Shown one piece after another: positions 52,209 through 59,951 of a stretch of 64,000 nucleotides of DNA; within the stretch, counting starts at the first letter, position 1, and the number at the start of each line of letters is the position of its first letter. Under the pieces are notes generated by a model. That model was not told the origin of the DNA. It saw nothing but the letters and a program-made list of their open reading frames with translations, and did not search any database. The DNA comes from Halobacteriovoraceae bacterium (lineage in GTDB: Bacteria > Bdellovibrionota > Bacteriovoracia > Bacteriovoracales > Bacteriovoracaceae): the NCBI GenBank assembly GCA_020635135.1, contig JACKAJ010000016.1, positions 806,001 to 870,000 on the forward strand, in the 5' to 3' direction. The translations under genes and the position numbers were made by a program.

Positions 52209-53843
52209 AGAAAATAAAGAATAGAAAACATTGCTTAATAAACGCTGAAATTGTTTCTCGTCAGTAAAGAGAGAATAATTATTTTGAGAGAAGATCCTTG
52301 AGAGATTTTTACTTGGCGATTTTGAAAATGTGAAAAGATGACAGTAACCATATGAACTGTAAAACTCATCTAGTGCTTTTTTAATATCTTGAAACCCGTG
52401 CTCCCCCTCATATTTATCAAAGTCTGTTGGCTTACCATCACTGAGAATAAACAAGAATTGATGTCTTCTTTGTTCTTGTTTTAAAATCCAAGACGCATGT
52501 CTTATTGCCGCCCCAATTCGGGTGTACCCCTTGGGTCTTAAAGATACGGTATTTTTTTTCAAATCTTGCATATTCTCAGAAAAACCTTTTAGCTTATCCA
52601 CAATACACTGATTTCTTGTAAAGCTATGAAAAGAGTAAAAGGCCACGTGATTTTCAATATCAACTAAGGCGTCTGAGAGAATGTAAAGGATATGCTTAAA
52701 TAAATCTAAAATGTGCTGGTTTTGAACATAAGAGTCGATGGAAAGACTTGAATCTACTAAAAATAGGATAGAAAAATCACGTTCTTGAGGATATTTCTTC
52801 ATAAAAACAAATGGTGTATCGTTTCGATAAATATTTTTTTCTATCTGGTAACGAAGTAGTTCGTCCAGGTCAATCTCGGGGCCATCCTTTAATTTTGTTT
52901 TATATTGTTTTTTATTTATAATACTTAAAACCTCCTCCCGGATTTTTCTTGCAAGAACTTTGTCATAATTAAAAATGTCCTCCTTCGCTTTGGTTTCAGA
53001 GCTCTTTTCAATGACACGGCACCAATTTTTTCGATACCTTTGCTCTTTGTAAAACCATTCAGGATATTCCCTAAAACTCTCTGTATTAATTTCTTTTCTC
53101 GCGACATATAGAGCATTTTCAATAACAGCATCAGATTTAATAAATGTTTCAGTCTTAACATCTGAACGTACAATAGAACTTAAGTTCAATTCCTCTAGTG
53201 CATCTTCTTCATTTTCAAAATCATTACTCCCATCTAGCTCTCGAGCCCCTCCAGAAAAGTCATCTAATGTCTTCACTTTTTCAAAATTATGAATGACTGG
53301 GTTTTCTTCATCTTGCTCAAGATTTACTTGCTTTGGTCTTCCAGATGTTTTGATCGTTTTATTAATTTTTTGTTGTGAATAAGATTCATTATTATCTAAT
53401 GTTTGTATTTCATTCCTATTAAATTCGAGGAATTTATTTTCAGGTATAATTGGATACAAGTACTGAGATTCTAAATAAAGTTCTCTACAAAGGGAACAAT
53501 ACTTTTTAGAGATAATATTAATTAATCGTTCAGCTTTTCTATCTTGATTTTTTTTGGGAGAGAAATAAACATTATTATTCTTCGCCTCATAATGAGAAAT
53601 GATTAAGTATAAATAATGCTTATACGACTGAGCATGACCTGGTAAAAAAATAGTATCTAATGTAGAAACAGTGGGAACATTAGCCTCAATAATAGTGATT
53701 TTTTGCTTGTTTAGCATCGAAGCAAGAGCTTCAAGTCTGCTCTTACATATAGCTAACTCAAAAGAAGCATTCTTTCTACTTCTTTTACTTCTTCCATAAA
53801 ATTTATTATATACGAATTGAAATAGTTTTTCACTGATGTCCAC
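52200..53843 (-). CDS. norD: Nitric oxide reductase activation protein NorD
   Basis: A 547-residue protein whose C-terminal ~190 residues form a von Willebrand A domain with MIDAS motif LVDSSLSID (DxSxS, about 363), LRPKGYTRIGAAIRH (Thr) and LSDGKPTD (Asp). The N-terminal part is charged and variable, as in NorD proteins. NorD works with the AAA+ protein NorQ to insert the non-haem iron or otherwise activate the NorBC enzyme. Starts with GTG one base after the norQ stop, implying coupling. Confidence 0.87.
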   Translation of the reverse strand: MDISEKLFQFVYNKFYGRSKRSRKNASFELAICKSRLEALASMLNKQKITIIEANVPTVSTLDTIFLPGHAQSYKHYLYLIISHYEAKNNNVYFSPKKNQDRKAERLINIISKKYCSLCRELYLESQYLYPIIPENKFLEFNRNEIQTLDNNESYSQQKINKTIKTSGRPKQVNLEQDEENPVIHNFEKVKTLDDFSGGARELDGSNDFENEEDALEELNLSSIVRSDVKTETFIKSDAVIENALYVARKEINTESFREYPEWFYKEQRYRKNWCRVIEKSSETKAKEDIFNYDKVLARKIREEVLSIINKKQYKTKLKDGPEIDLDELLRYQIEKNIYRNDTPFVFMKKYPQERDFSILFLVDSSLSIDSYVQNQHILDLFKHILYILSDALVDIENHVAFYSFHSFTRNQCIVDKLKGFSENMQDLKKNTVSLRPKGYTRIGAAIRHASWILKQEQRRHQFLFILSDGKPTDFDKYEGEHGFQDIKKALDEFYSSYGYCHLFTFSKSPSKNLSRIFSQNNYSLFTDEKQFQRLLSNVFYSLFSNN

Positions 53844-53844
53844 T

Positions 53845-54630
53845 TTAAAAGCTCAGCATAACTAGGTCTTGTAGCGATTTCGATATATCAGAGTCGTCAC
53901 TAAGAGGATTTGTCATTCCTGTGATAACTGCAGATCTTTCATCGACTCCCGACTTAATTAACTTTGCGCTGTTTATAATAAGTCGTGTAGAAATAGTCTC
54001 AGCAAGGTTTAACTCACCTAATGTACGAACATGCTTAGAAAATGCAATTAGTTTCTTTACCTTTTTTTCTTCTAAATGTGATTCATTGCTTACTATTTCA
54101 ACCTCAATATCTGTAGGGGGATAATTAAATTCGAGAGAAACAAATCTCTGAAGTGTTGAAGGTTTCATTTTTTTTAACCCTCTTTGATAACTCGGGTTGT
54201 AACTAGCAATTAAATAAAAATTTTCCGTCGCTTTTAGCTTTTCATTAGTTTTATCTATAAATAATTCTCTTCGATGATCAGTTAGCGAGTGAATCAAAAC
54301 GGTAACATCTTCTCGAGCCTCAGTTATCTCATCTAAGTATAAAATCATTCCATTGCGCACTGCTCTCGTAACAGGTCCATCAATCCATTCAACACTCTCA
54401 TTTTTATAAATATACCTACCTATTAAATCTGACGCTGATGTATCTTCATTGCATGACACTGTGATGAGATCAATTCCTAGTTTCTTGGCTGAAAATTCTA
54501 CAAACCGAGACTTTCCACATCCTGTGGGGCCTTTGAGGATTAAGGGAAGTCGATTTTTATATGTATGTTCAAATATCTCAATTTCGTTTGAAACTGATCT
54601 ATAAAAGACATCCTGATCTATTTTACTCAT
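53845..54630 (-). CDS. norQ: NorQ/CbbQ-type AAA+ ATPase
   Basis: The 261-residue MoxR-type AAA+ protein has Walker A GPTGCGKS at residues 34-41, Walker B MILYLDEITEAREDV, and the sensor 1 region FYLIASYNP. Paired with NorD (VWA) it forms the maturation complex of nitric oxide reductase. The ATG overlaps the norB stop region by eight bases. Confidence 0.9.
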   Translation of the reverse strand: MSKIDQDVFYRSVSNEIEIFEHTYKNRLPLILKGPTGCGKSRFVEFSAKKLGIDLITVSCNEDTSASDLIGRYIYKNESVEWIDGPVTRAVRNGMILYLDEITEAREDVTVLIHSLTDHRRELFIDKTNEKLKATENFYLIASYNPSYQRGLKKMKPSTLQRFVSLEFNYPPTDIEVEIVSNESHLEEKKVKKLIAFSKHVRTLGELNLAETISTRLIINSAKLIKSGVDERSAVITGMTNPLSDDSDISKSLQDLVMLSF

Positions 54631-55966
54631 AAACCTTCGAACCTATCTGAGTATCACGTGGCATTCCATGTTTAACGAAATTCCAAATAAATGCGATACA
54701 TCCGGAACTAAAGACAAGTGCAGCCAGAACAAGACCTAAAAAATGAACTTCTATTTCGGATTGAACAGATAAGAATTCAAGCCCAAGTTTTCTTTCCAGG
54801 TAAACTTGGGCAACTCCGGCAATTCCAAATGCGATAGTCATCATAATCATTCCAATATTTGCTGACCAAAAAGCAAAAACCCCAAGTTTGGAATCGTGAA
54901 GTTTCCTACCTGTTAATTGCGGTAGCGCATAGGTAATAAGAGCGATAACGATCATGGCGTAGGCGCCCCAAAAAGCAAGATGCCCATGCATCGCTGTCAC
55001 TAATGTTCCATGAGTGTATAAATTCACTTGAGGTAAAGTATGAGCAAAACCTAAGAAACCTGCTCCAACAAACGATAAAATAGCACACCCTATAGACCAA
55101 GCTAAGGCCATTTTATTTGGATGGTTTCTTTCTCCAAGGTTTTTGACCTTGACTGCATAAATGGCCATTCCTAAAAAAGCGAGAGGCTCAAGTGCAGAAA
55201 AAACGCCGCCAATAATCAACCAGTACTTGGGAGTACCTATATAGTAATAGTGGTGCCCAGTTCCTAAAATTCCAGAAAGAAACGTAAATCCGACAATAAC
55301 ATATAACCATTTTTCTGCGATTTCACGATCCACACCAGTTAATTTAATCAGTAGGTAAGATAGGATTGCCCCCATTATAAGTTCCCATACTCCTTCTACC
55401 CACAAGTGCACAACCCACCATCGCCAAAAAGAATCAACTGTCTGAGATACAGTATTTAACATTCCTGGTAGATAAAGAAGTGCTGCCATTAGTAGACCAA
55501 AGAAAAGAACTATAGATGTAGTCGTATATCTTTTAGCCTTCCAAATCGTTCCCCCTATGAGGTAGATGAAAATGAGAACATTAATAACAACGAGGTAGTC
55601 TAAAGGCCTCGGAATTTCTAGAAATTTTCTTCCTTCCCACCAATTAAAGTGAAAACCTATTAAAGCTATTACACCTACTATGGCAAATGAGATTAACTGA
55701 ACATAGGCTAGTTTGGGATTGATCAACTCCCTCTCACATTCATCAGGTATTATGAAATATGCTGCCCCCATAAATCCGGACAAAAGCCACATAACTAGGC
55801 AATTTGTATGAACTGCTCTTGCAGTATTAAAAGGAATCCATCCATGAAGTACATCAAAGCCCATATGAGCAAATCCCATGATAAAACCATAAGTGATTTG
55901 TATACCAAACAAGAGCATGCTTAATGCAAAAAACCAATACGCAACTTTTTGAGAATTATATTTCAT
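54623..55966 (-). CDS. norB: Nitric oxide reductase catalytic subunit NorB
   Basis: The 447-residue protein has about twelve membrane segments and the haem-copper-oxidase superfamily histidines: VHTNCLVMWL (low-spin haem b ligand), WWVVHLWVEGVWEL (active-site iron ligand plus the NorB-type Glu), GTGHHYYYIG (two more ligands) and HGTLVTAMHGHLAFWGAYA (haem ligands). The Glu-rich active site distinguishes cNOR from oxidases. It reduces two NO to N2O with electrons from NorC. AAGGAAG precedes the ATG. Confidence 0.94.
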   Translation of the reverse strand: MKYNSQKVAYWFFALSMLLFGIQITYGFIMGFAHMGFDVLHGWIPFNTARAVHTNCLVMWLLSGFMGAAYFIIPDECERELINPKLAYVQLISFAIVGVIALIGFHFNWWEGRKFLEIPRPLDYLVVINVLIFIYLIGGTIWKAKRYTTTSIVLFFGLLMAALLYLPGMLNTVSQTVDSFWRWWVVHLWVEGVWELIMGAILSYLLIKLTGVDREIAEKWLYVIVGFTFLSGILGTGHHYYYIGTPKYWLIIGGVFSALEPLAFLGMAIYAVKVKNLGERNHPNKMALAWSIGCAILSFVGAGFLGFAHTLPQVNLYTHGTLVTAMHGHLAFWGAYAMIVIALITYALPQLTGRKLHDSKLGVFAFWSANIGMIMMTIAFGIAGVAQVYLERKLGLEFLSVQSEIEVHFLGLVLAALVFSSGCIAFIWNFVKHGMPRDTQIGSKVYE

Positions 55967-55979
55967 TTGGACTTCCTTA

Positions 55980-56666
55980 CTACTTTAACTTTGAAAGATA
56001 GCTTACAAGCTCATCTATAGTTTCTTTATCTAGTTCTAAATTTGGCATTTCAGTACCTGGTTTAACTTCTTCTGGGTTTGAGAGCCATCTTCTTAAATAC
56101 TCTACACCGTATTTGCTACCAACTCCGTCTAGGGCTGGCCCCGGCCCTTCTTGACTTCCCTGTCCTCCAAGAGAGTGACAAGACATACACATATCCTGAA
56201 TTATTGAAGGTTGGTTGCCTGGTAGATTTGAAACACTTTGTTGAGATACTTGTAAATCGGGCTTGGGTGGAAAGCCATTGAGGTCAATTTCACCAACCCA
56301 TTTTAAAAATGCAATTAAATCCTGCTTTTCCTGTGCCGTGAAATTATACTTTACCATTTTCCGTTTGCCTGGAAACATTTTTTCGGGGTCAGTTAGCATC
56401 ATTTCAATAAATTTAGCTCCCCTTTTTTCGTAGGTTTTTGTCAATTCTGGTGCATAGTAAGCACCTTCCCCCATAATTGTATGGCACCCCATGCAATTGT
56501 TTTGGTCAAAAAGATGTTTTCCTCTAATTGCCGACTCAGATAAATTATGCTGATTGGTTTGTGCTGGAATTTTTTTAAAAGTATCTATTGTAAGTACAAT
56601 AAAGCAGCCAAAAGTAATCACTGTTCCAGCTATAAAAAATGTACGTGCAGATTTTTTTGAAAGCAT
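55980..56666 (-). CDS. norC: NorC with an additional C-terminal cytochrome c domain
   Basis: An N-terminal membrane anchor (residues 9-28) and the haem-c motif CMGCH (58-62) with the NorC block GEGAYYAPELTKTYEKRG and KRKMVKYNF are standard for cNOR subunit C (about 150 residues). Here the chain continues to 228 residues with a second haem motif CMSCH (160-164), the sequence GPGPALDGVGSKYG and a methionine in TEMPNL (207). So it is a dihaem version, probably able to accept electrons directly. It begins the norCBQD operon; operator centre lies 68.5 bases upstream. Confidence 0.92.
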   Translation of the reverse strand: MLSKKSARTFFIAGTVITFGCFIVLTIDTFKKIPAQTNQHNLSESAIRGKHLFDQNNCMGCHTIMGEGAYYAPELTKTYEKRGAKFIEMMLTDPEKMFPGKRKMVKYNFTAQEKQDLIAFLKWVGEIDLNGFPPKPDLQVSQQSVSNLPGNQPSIIQDMCMSCHSLGGQGSQEGPGPALDGVGSKYGVEYLRRWLSNPEEVKPGTEMPNLELDKETIDELVSYLSKLK

Positions 56667-56719
56667 ATTACCCCAAAGTGTTTCTTGTTTATAACCAAAG
56701 TTTAGGAGAGGTTTTATCT

Positions 56720-56749
56720 GGTCGTAATTGACTTAAGTCAATTACGACC
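56720..56749. promoter_or_regulatory. Fnr/Dnr-type operator (30-bp perfect palindrome) between norC and the regulator
   Basis: TTGACTTAAGTCAA (56728-56741) lies at the centre of a perfect 30-base palindrome. It stands between the divergent norC and regulator genes, 68.5 bases from the norC ATG and 42.5 bases from the regulator ATG, so it could control both. Confidence 0.85.
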
Positions 56750-56776
56750 ATAGTCTCTTTAAGGGAGAATCTACAT

Positions 56777-57433
56777 ATGAACACCATTGACGCCTTGCGA
56801 TCATCTCAATTGTTTCAATTCATGGATGAAGCCGCGCTTAATGAGATTGTTAAAAACTCAGGGATAATTGAAAAATTTAAAAGGGGCAAGCAACTCTTCT
56901 TTCAAGGAGATAAGGCAAATGGGTTTTACGTTGTAATTGAAGGAAAAATTCAAATATCGAGAATGTCAAAAGAGGGAGTGGAAACGATACTTAAGAATAT
57001 GAATCCTGGAAACACGTTTGCGGAAGTTATTTTGTTTGAAAAAAACGATTACCCCGCAACAGCATTGGCAATAGAAGATTCTATAGTTTTTAAAGTGGAT
57101 AAAGCTGAATTTCTAAAACTTTTAAAGGATCAAAAAATGAGTGAGAGTTTTATCCTCAATCTTATAAAAAAGCTTCGGTTTTTAACAAAATGTGTGGAAC
57201 TTTTTAATGATGGAGATGTTTCAGACCGTTTTTTCCATTTTATTGAAACTCACTATGGGCGGAACGAGGAAATTGTCATCAGAGAGCAAAAAAAAGAAAT
57301 TGCAAATATGATTGGAACAATTCCTGAAACCTTTTCAAGGATGCTAACAAAACTAAAAGAAGATAAAAAAATACTATCTTGGAAAAAGAATACTCTTATT
57401 TTAAAGAAAGGATTTTGGAACGAGTTATATTGA
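56777..57433 (+). CDS. Crp/Fnr-family regulator of denitrification (Dnr/NnrR-like)
   Basis: The 218-residue protein has an N-terminal cyclic-nucleotide-binding-like beta barrel (FFQGDKANGFYVVIEGKIQI, then NPGNTFAEVILF) and a C-terminal HTH. The recognition helix reads GTIPETFSRMLTKL, with the E..SR pattern known from Fnr, which reads TTGA half-sites; the operators here are TTGAC-N4-GTCAA. The Fe-S cysteines of Fnr are absent, so a haem or NO-based sensing as in Dnr/NnrR is more likely than direct oxygen sensing. AAGGGAGA precedes the ATG. Confidence 0.88.
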   Translation: MNTIDALRSSQLFQFMDEAALNEIVKNSGIIEKFKRGKQLFFQGDKANGFYVVIEGKIQISRMSKEGVETILKNMNPGNTFAEVILFEKNDYPATALAIEDSIVFKVDKAEFLKLLKDQKMSESFILNLIKKLRFLTKCVELFNDGDVSDRFFHFIETHYGRNEEIVIREQKKEIANMIGTIPETFSRMLTKLKEDKKILSWKKNTLILKKGFWNELY

Positions 57434-57444
57434 CAGGAGAAAAA

Positions 57445-57813
57445 ATGAAAATTTTAATGGTAATTTCTTTTATAACGCTATCAGTACCTTCGTATGCTCT
57501 TGACGATGCTACTGCTCTTAAGATTTTAAAAAAATCGAGATGCACTACTTGTCATGATATAGAGAAAGACAAAATTGGGCCCTCTTATAAAGAAGTTTCG
57601 AGAATGTATAAAACACCACAGGCTCACTTAAAGGGCAAAACCACAGATGCATATCTTTTTGAGAAAGTGCGCACAGGAACAAAAAAAACAAATCGAAATT
57701 GGCATAAATCCAAAAAAGGAAAGAAGTTTGGAATAATGACTAAAAATAGTAAAAACAAGATATCTGATGCTGATCTAAAAGAAATTATTAAATATATTCT
57801 TAGTTTAAAATAA
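57445..57813 (+). CDS. Small periplasmic cytochrome c (c551/c552-like)
   Basis: The ATG at 57445 with GGAGAAAA upstream gives a signal peptide (MKILMVISFITLSVPSYA) and a ~104-residue class I cytochrome with haem motif CTTCH and the methionine in FGIMTKNSK as probable sixth ligand. It fits an electron donor from the quinol pool to NirK or NorC. It starts twelve bases after the regulator gene on the same strand. Confidence 0.85.
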   Translation: MKILMVISFITLSVPSYALDDATALKILKKSRCTTCHDIEKDKIGPSYKEVSRMYKTPQAHLKGKTTDAYLFEKVRTGTKKTNRNWHKSKKGKKFGIMTKNSKNKISDADLKEIIKYILSLK

Positions 57814-57829
57814 TTTGAAGGAGAATTTA

Positions 57830-57913
57830 ATGTTTAGTTTATTCGAAAAAATAGGTGGTAAAGAGGCTGCTAAAATCGTAGAGCCGACTCGTCAGGATGT
57901 TTCGGGAAAATAA
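57830..57913 (+). pseudogene. 27-codon remnant resembling the N-terminus of a truncated haemoglobin
   Basis: A strong AAGGAG lies six bases before ATG 57830, and the frame reads MFSLFEKIGGKEAAKIV, much like the start of group I truncated haemoglobins (S-L-[YF]-E-K-[IL]-G-G-x-x-A), then stops after ten more residues. No globin sequence follows before nnrS at 57931. It could be the stub of a deleted NO-detoxifying globin gene or a real small leader peptide. Confidence 0.45.
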
Positions 57914-57930
57914 TTTCCCAATCACTTGAA

Positions 57931-59112
57931 ATGATAAAACTCTTCTGCAAAGATCCTTTTCGAATATTTTTCCCGGTAGCAATTTTCTACTTGCTTTATG
58001 CCTCAGGACTTTGGATATTCTACGGTATCTTTGATATTGGAGACTTTCCCGTAAGTGAACATGCAAATCTTTTTATTGGTGGTTATCTTTATTTTTCAAT
58101 ATTAGGATTTTTGTTAACAGCAATTCCAAGATTCACTGATTCAGAATTTTTAACCAAATATGAATTACTTTTTTTCCTAATCGTGATTATTTTTAATCTA
58201 ATATTTTTCTTTCTGAATTTAATCTTTTGGTTTTGGTTGGATATTTTTTTAGGGCTAATATTTCTCTTCGTTTTTGGAGCTAAAAGGTTTTTAAAAAGAA
58301 AGCAAAACCCACCCTTTACTTTTTTATTCGTAGGTATGGGGATTTTAATAGGAATCTTTGGTAGCCTCTTTAATTCTTTATTAAATTTAAATGAAGAATT
58401 ATTTTTCTATCTTGAGCCTTGGGGAAAAGTTCTTTTTTACGACGGCATGACCACATCCTTTGTTATTGGCGTTGGGGGACGTTTGATTCCCGGTATTTTG
58501 GGATTTAAAGATATCATTATTAATCAAAGAGAAATTTATGAGAAGTCGAAGTCATTTATAGAAGTCCTTCCAGTCAATATTCAATTAATGGCCATCCTTT
58601 ATTTTGTAAGCCTTTTATTAGAAGGTTTTGGAAGAGAGGTTATTGGTTACATTGCTCGAGCAATAGTTATTACATATATGTCTATTAAATATTGGCGAAT
58701 TCATACTAAGGTTAAGACAGGGAAATGGCATGGTAGAATCTTAAGAATTTCGTGTTGGTTTATCTTGATTGCCTCATGGATATTATGCTTTAAAGTTGAC
58801 GTGGCCATTCATGTGAAACACCTTATTTATATTGGAACCTACCTTTTGATGACGATAATGGTTGCGAGCAGGGTCATAATTGCTCACGGTTATCAGAGCT
58901 CTTTAGAGTTTGAACATAGAATATTCCCATATTTGATCACAGGAAGCTTGATAGCGTTAGCTGCCATTCTAAGATTTCTAGTTATTTTTTCAGAGCCAGA
59001 TAACTATAACGTATATTTAGGATTTGTTGGATTTTTAGTTTTTTTTAGCGCTTTAGCATGGTCTTTGATTTTCTTAAAAAAAATATTCAATACAAGAATG
59101 CTCTCGTCTTAA
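57931..59112 (+). CDS. nnrS: NnrS family membrane protein
   Basis: The 393-residue protein has about twelve membrane segments. The beginning (CKDPFRIFFPVAIFYLLYA) and blocks TAIPRFTDSE, GMTTSFVIGVGGRLIPGILG, and MVASRVIIAHGYQS match NnrS, a haem- and copper-containing membrane protein linked to protection from nitric oxide and its iron complexes. Position in the island with norCB and nirK supports this. It is the last plus-strand gene of the island. Confidence 0.9.
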   Translation: MIKLFCKDPFRIFFPVAIFYLLYASGLWIFYGIFDIGDFPVSEHANLFIGGYLYFSILGFLLTAIPRFTDSEFLTKYELLFFLIVIIFNLIFFFLNLIFWFWLDIFLGLIFLFVFGAKRFLKRKQNPPFTFLFVGMGILIGIFGSLFNSLLNLNEELFFYLEPWGKVLFYDGMTTSFVIGVGGRLIPGILGFKDIIINQREIYEKSKSFIEVLPVNIQLMAILYFVSLLLEGFGREVIGYIARAIVITYMSIKYWRIHTKVKTGKWHGRILRISCWFILIASWILCFKVDVAIHVKHLIYIGTYLLMTIMVASRVIIAHGYQSSLEFEHRIFPYLITGSLIALAAILRFLVIFSEPDNYNVYLGFVGFLVFFSALAWSLIFLKKIFNTRMLSS

Positions 59113-59245
59113 TTATACACACATTAACAATACGATTCGCTATTAAACGTTCAGCTTGAAAACTTTCTTTAACATTTTCACATACAGACAAATAGAGCTA
59201 GAGAGTTGCAAGTTACCGATATTTTGACTCGGTATCGAGTCTTTA

Positions 59246-59261
59246 CACTCCCGCCACTTTT
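59246..59261 (+). repeat. Right attachment-like repeat (tRNA-Asp 3' end copy)
   Basis: CACTCCCGCCACTTTT repeats 49510-49525 exactly; the match extends to 24 of 27 bases upstream. No tRNA precedes it. It ends the denitrification island, 12 bases before the stop codon of the TlpA-like gene. Confidence 0.8.
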
Positions 59262-59273
59262 CATAAATCCTGT

Positions 59274-59873
59274 TCAATTCGCTTCGCTCATTTTAACCAG
59301 ATTTATAATGGCGCGTCCGTCCTTAAAGCGGGTAAACGGCAGGTACGTACGTCCACACTTTTTCTTTGATTGAATTATATCGAGGGTGGCTGCAATCGTT
59401 TCGCTGAGTTTGTTCAAGCCAATACCGGAAAAGCGGACCACTCCTTCAGAATCAATGACCACAATCTTTGGTATACCCTGATATTCTGAAGCAATGACGA
59501 TCGGGTGAAGGTCTTTAGCACCGATTGATTCATTGTAGAGGATGGGAAAGTTAATAGATTTTTTATCAATAAAGCTGAGGATATCTTCGGTGCTGATCCC
59601 CGTAGCGTGGATCCCAATAACTTGAATCTCGTCTGTTTGCTCGGTAAGTTCGATAAGTTTTTTGGTGGCAAGACTGCATATCCCGCACCAATTGGCCGTG
59701 AAATAGAGAATAGTGACTTTGTTTGGTGAGTAGTGATACTCGGAAGGAACCGGGTATTCTGCACTAACTATTGATCCACTTATTTCGTGAGTAAGTTTCT
59801 GACCATCTACAAAAATCGATTGAGAATAAGCTAGGTTGAAAGTGAACAAAGACAGCATTAAGAACATGAACAT
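59274..59873 (-). CDS. TlpA/ResA-like periplasmic thioredoxin
   Basis: The ATG at 59873, six bases after GAGGTG, gives a signal peptide (MFMFLMLSLFTFNLAYS). The thioredoxin core carries YFTANWCGICSLATK (CxxC active site CGIC) and IPKIVVIDSEG with the cis-Pro loop GIPK. Length is 199 residues. Such proteins reduce or maintain thiols in the periplasm, for cytochrome c or other maturation. It lies outside the island boundary. A GTG at 59882 is in frame but overlaps the ribosome-binding site. Confidence 0.82.
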   Translation of the reverse strand: MFMFLMLSLFTFNLAYSQSIFVDGQKLTHEISGSIVSAEYPVPSEYHYSPNKVTILYFTANWCGICSLATKKLIELTEQTDEIQVIGIHATGISTEDILSFIDKKSINFPILYNESIGAKDLHPIVIASEYQGIPKIVVIDSEGVVRFSGIGLNKLSETIAATLDIIQSKKKCGRTYLPFTRFKDGRAIINLVKMSEAN

Positions 59874-59951
59874 ATAATTCACCTCGTTTTATTGTGAGGT
59901 AGATATACCATAGTTTTACGCGATAAGGCTGTCTGCTGTAATTTTTATCCA

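Larger units (their letters stand above)
49510..59261. mobile_element. Denitrification genomic island inserted at tRNA-Asp
   Basis: About 9.75 kb lies between the tRNA-Asp 3' end and a second copy of it. The cargo is a self-contained nitrite and nitric-oxide reduction set with its own regulator. Genes inside look more AT-rich than those on either side (judged by eye, not computed). No integrase, transposase or excisionase is visible inside or next to the boundaries, so the element is either decayed or was moved by a recombinase elsewhere. Confidence 0.75.

Noticed and set aside
49526..59245. Integrase or transposase gene within the island
   Set aside because: Every long frame is accounted for by nir/nor/nnr genes; nothing resembles a tyrosine or serine recombinase.
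59881..59900. Small hairpin (ACCTC with GAGGT) over the ribosome-binding site of the TlpA-like gene
   Set aside because: A five-base stem with a ten-base loop is too weak to claim a regulatory RNA.
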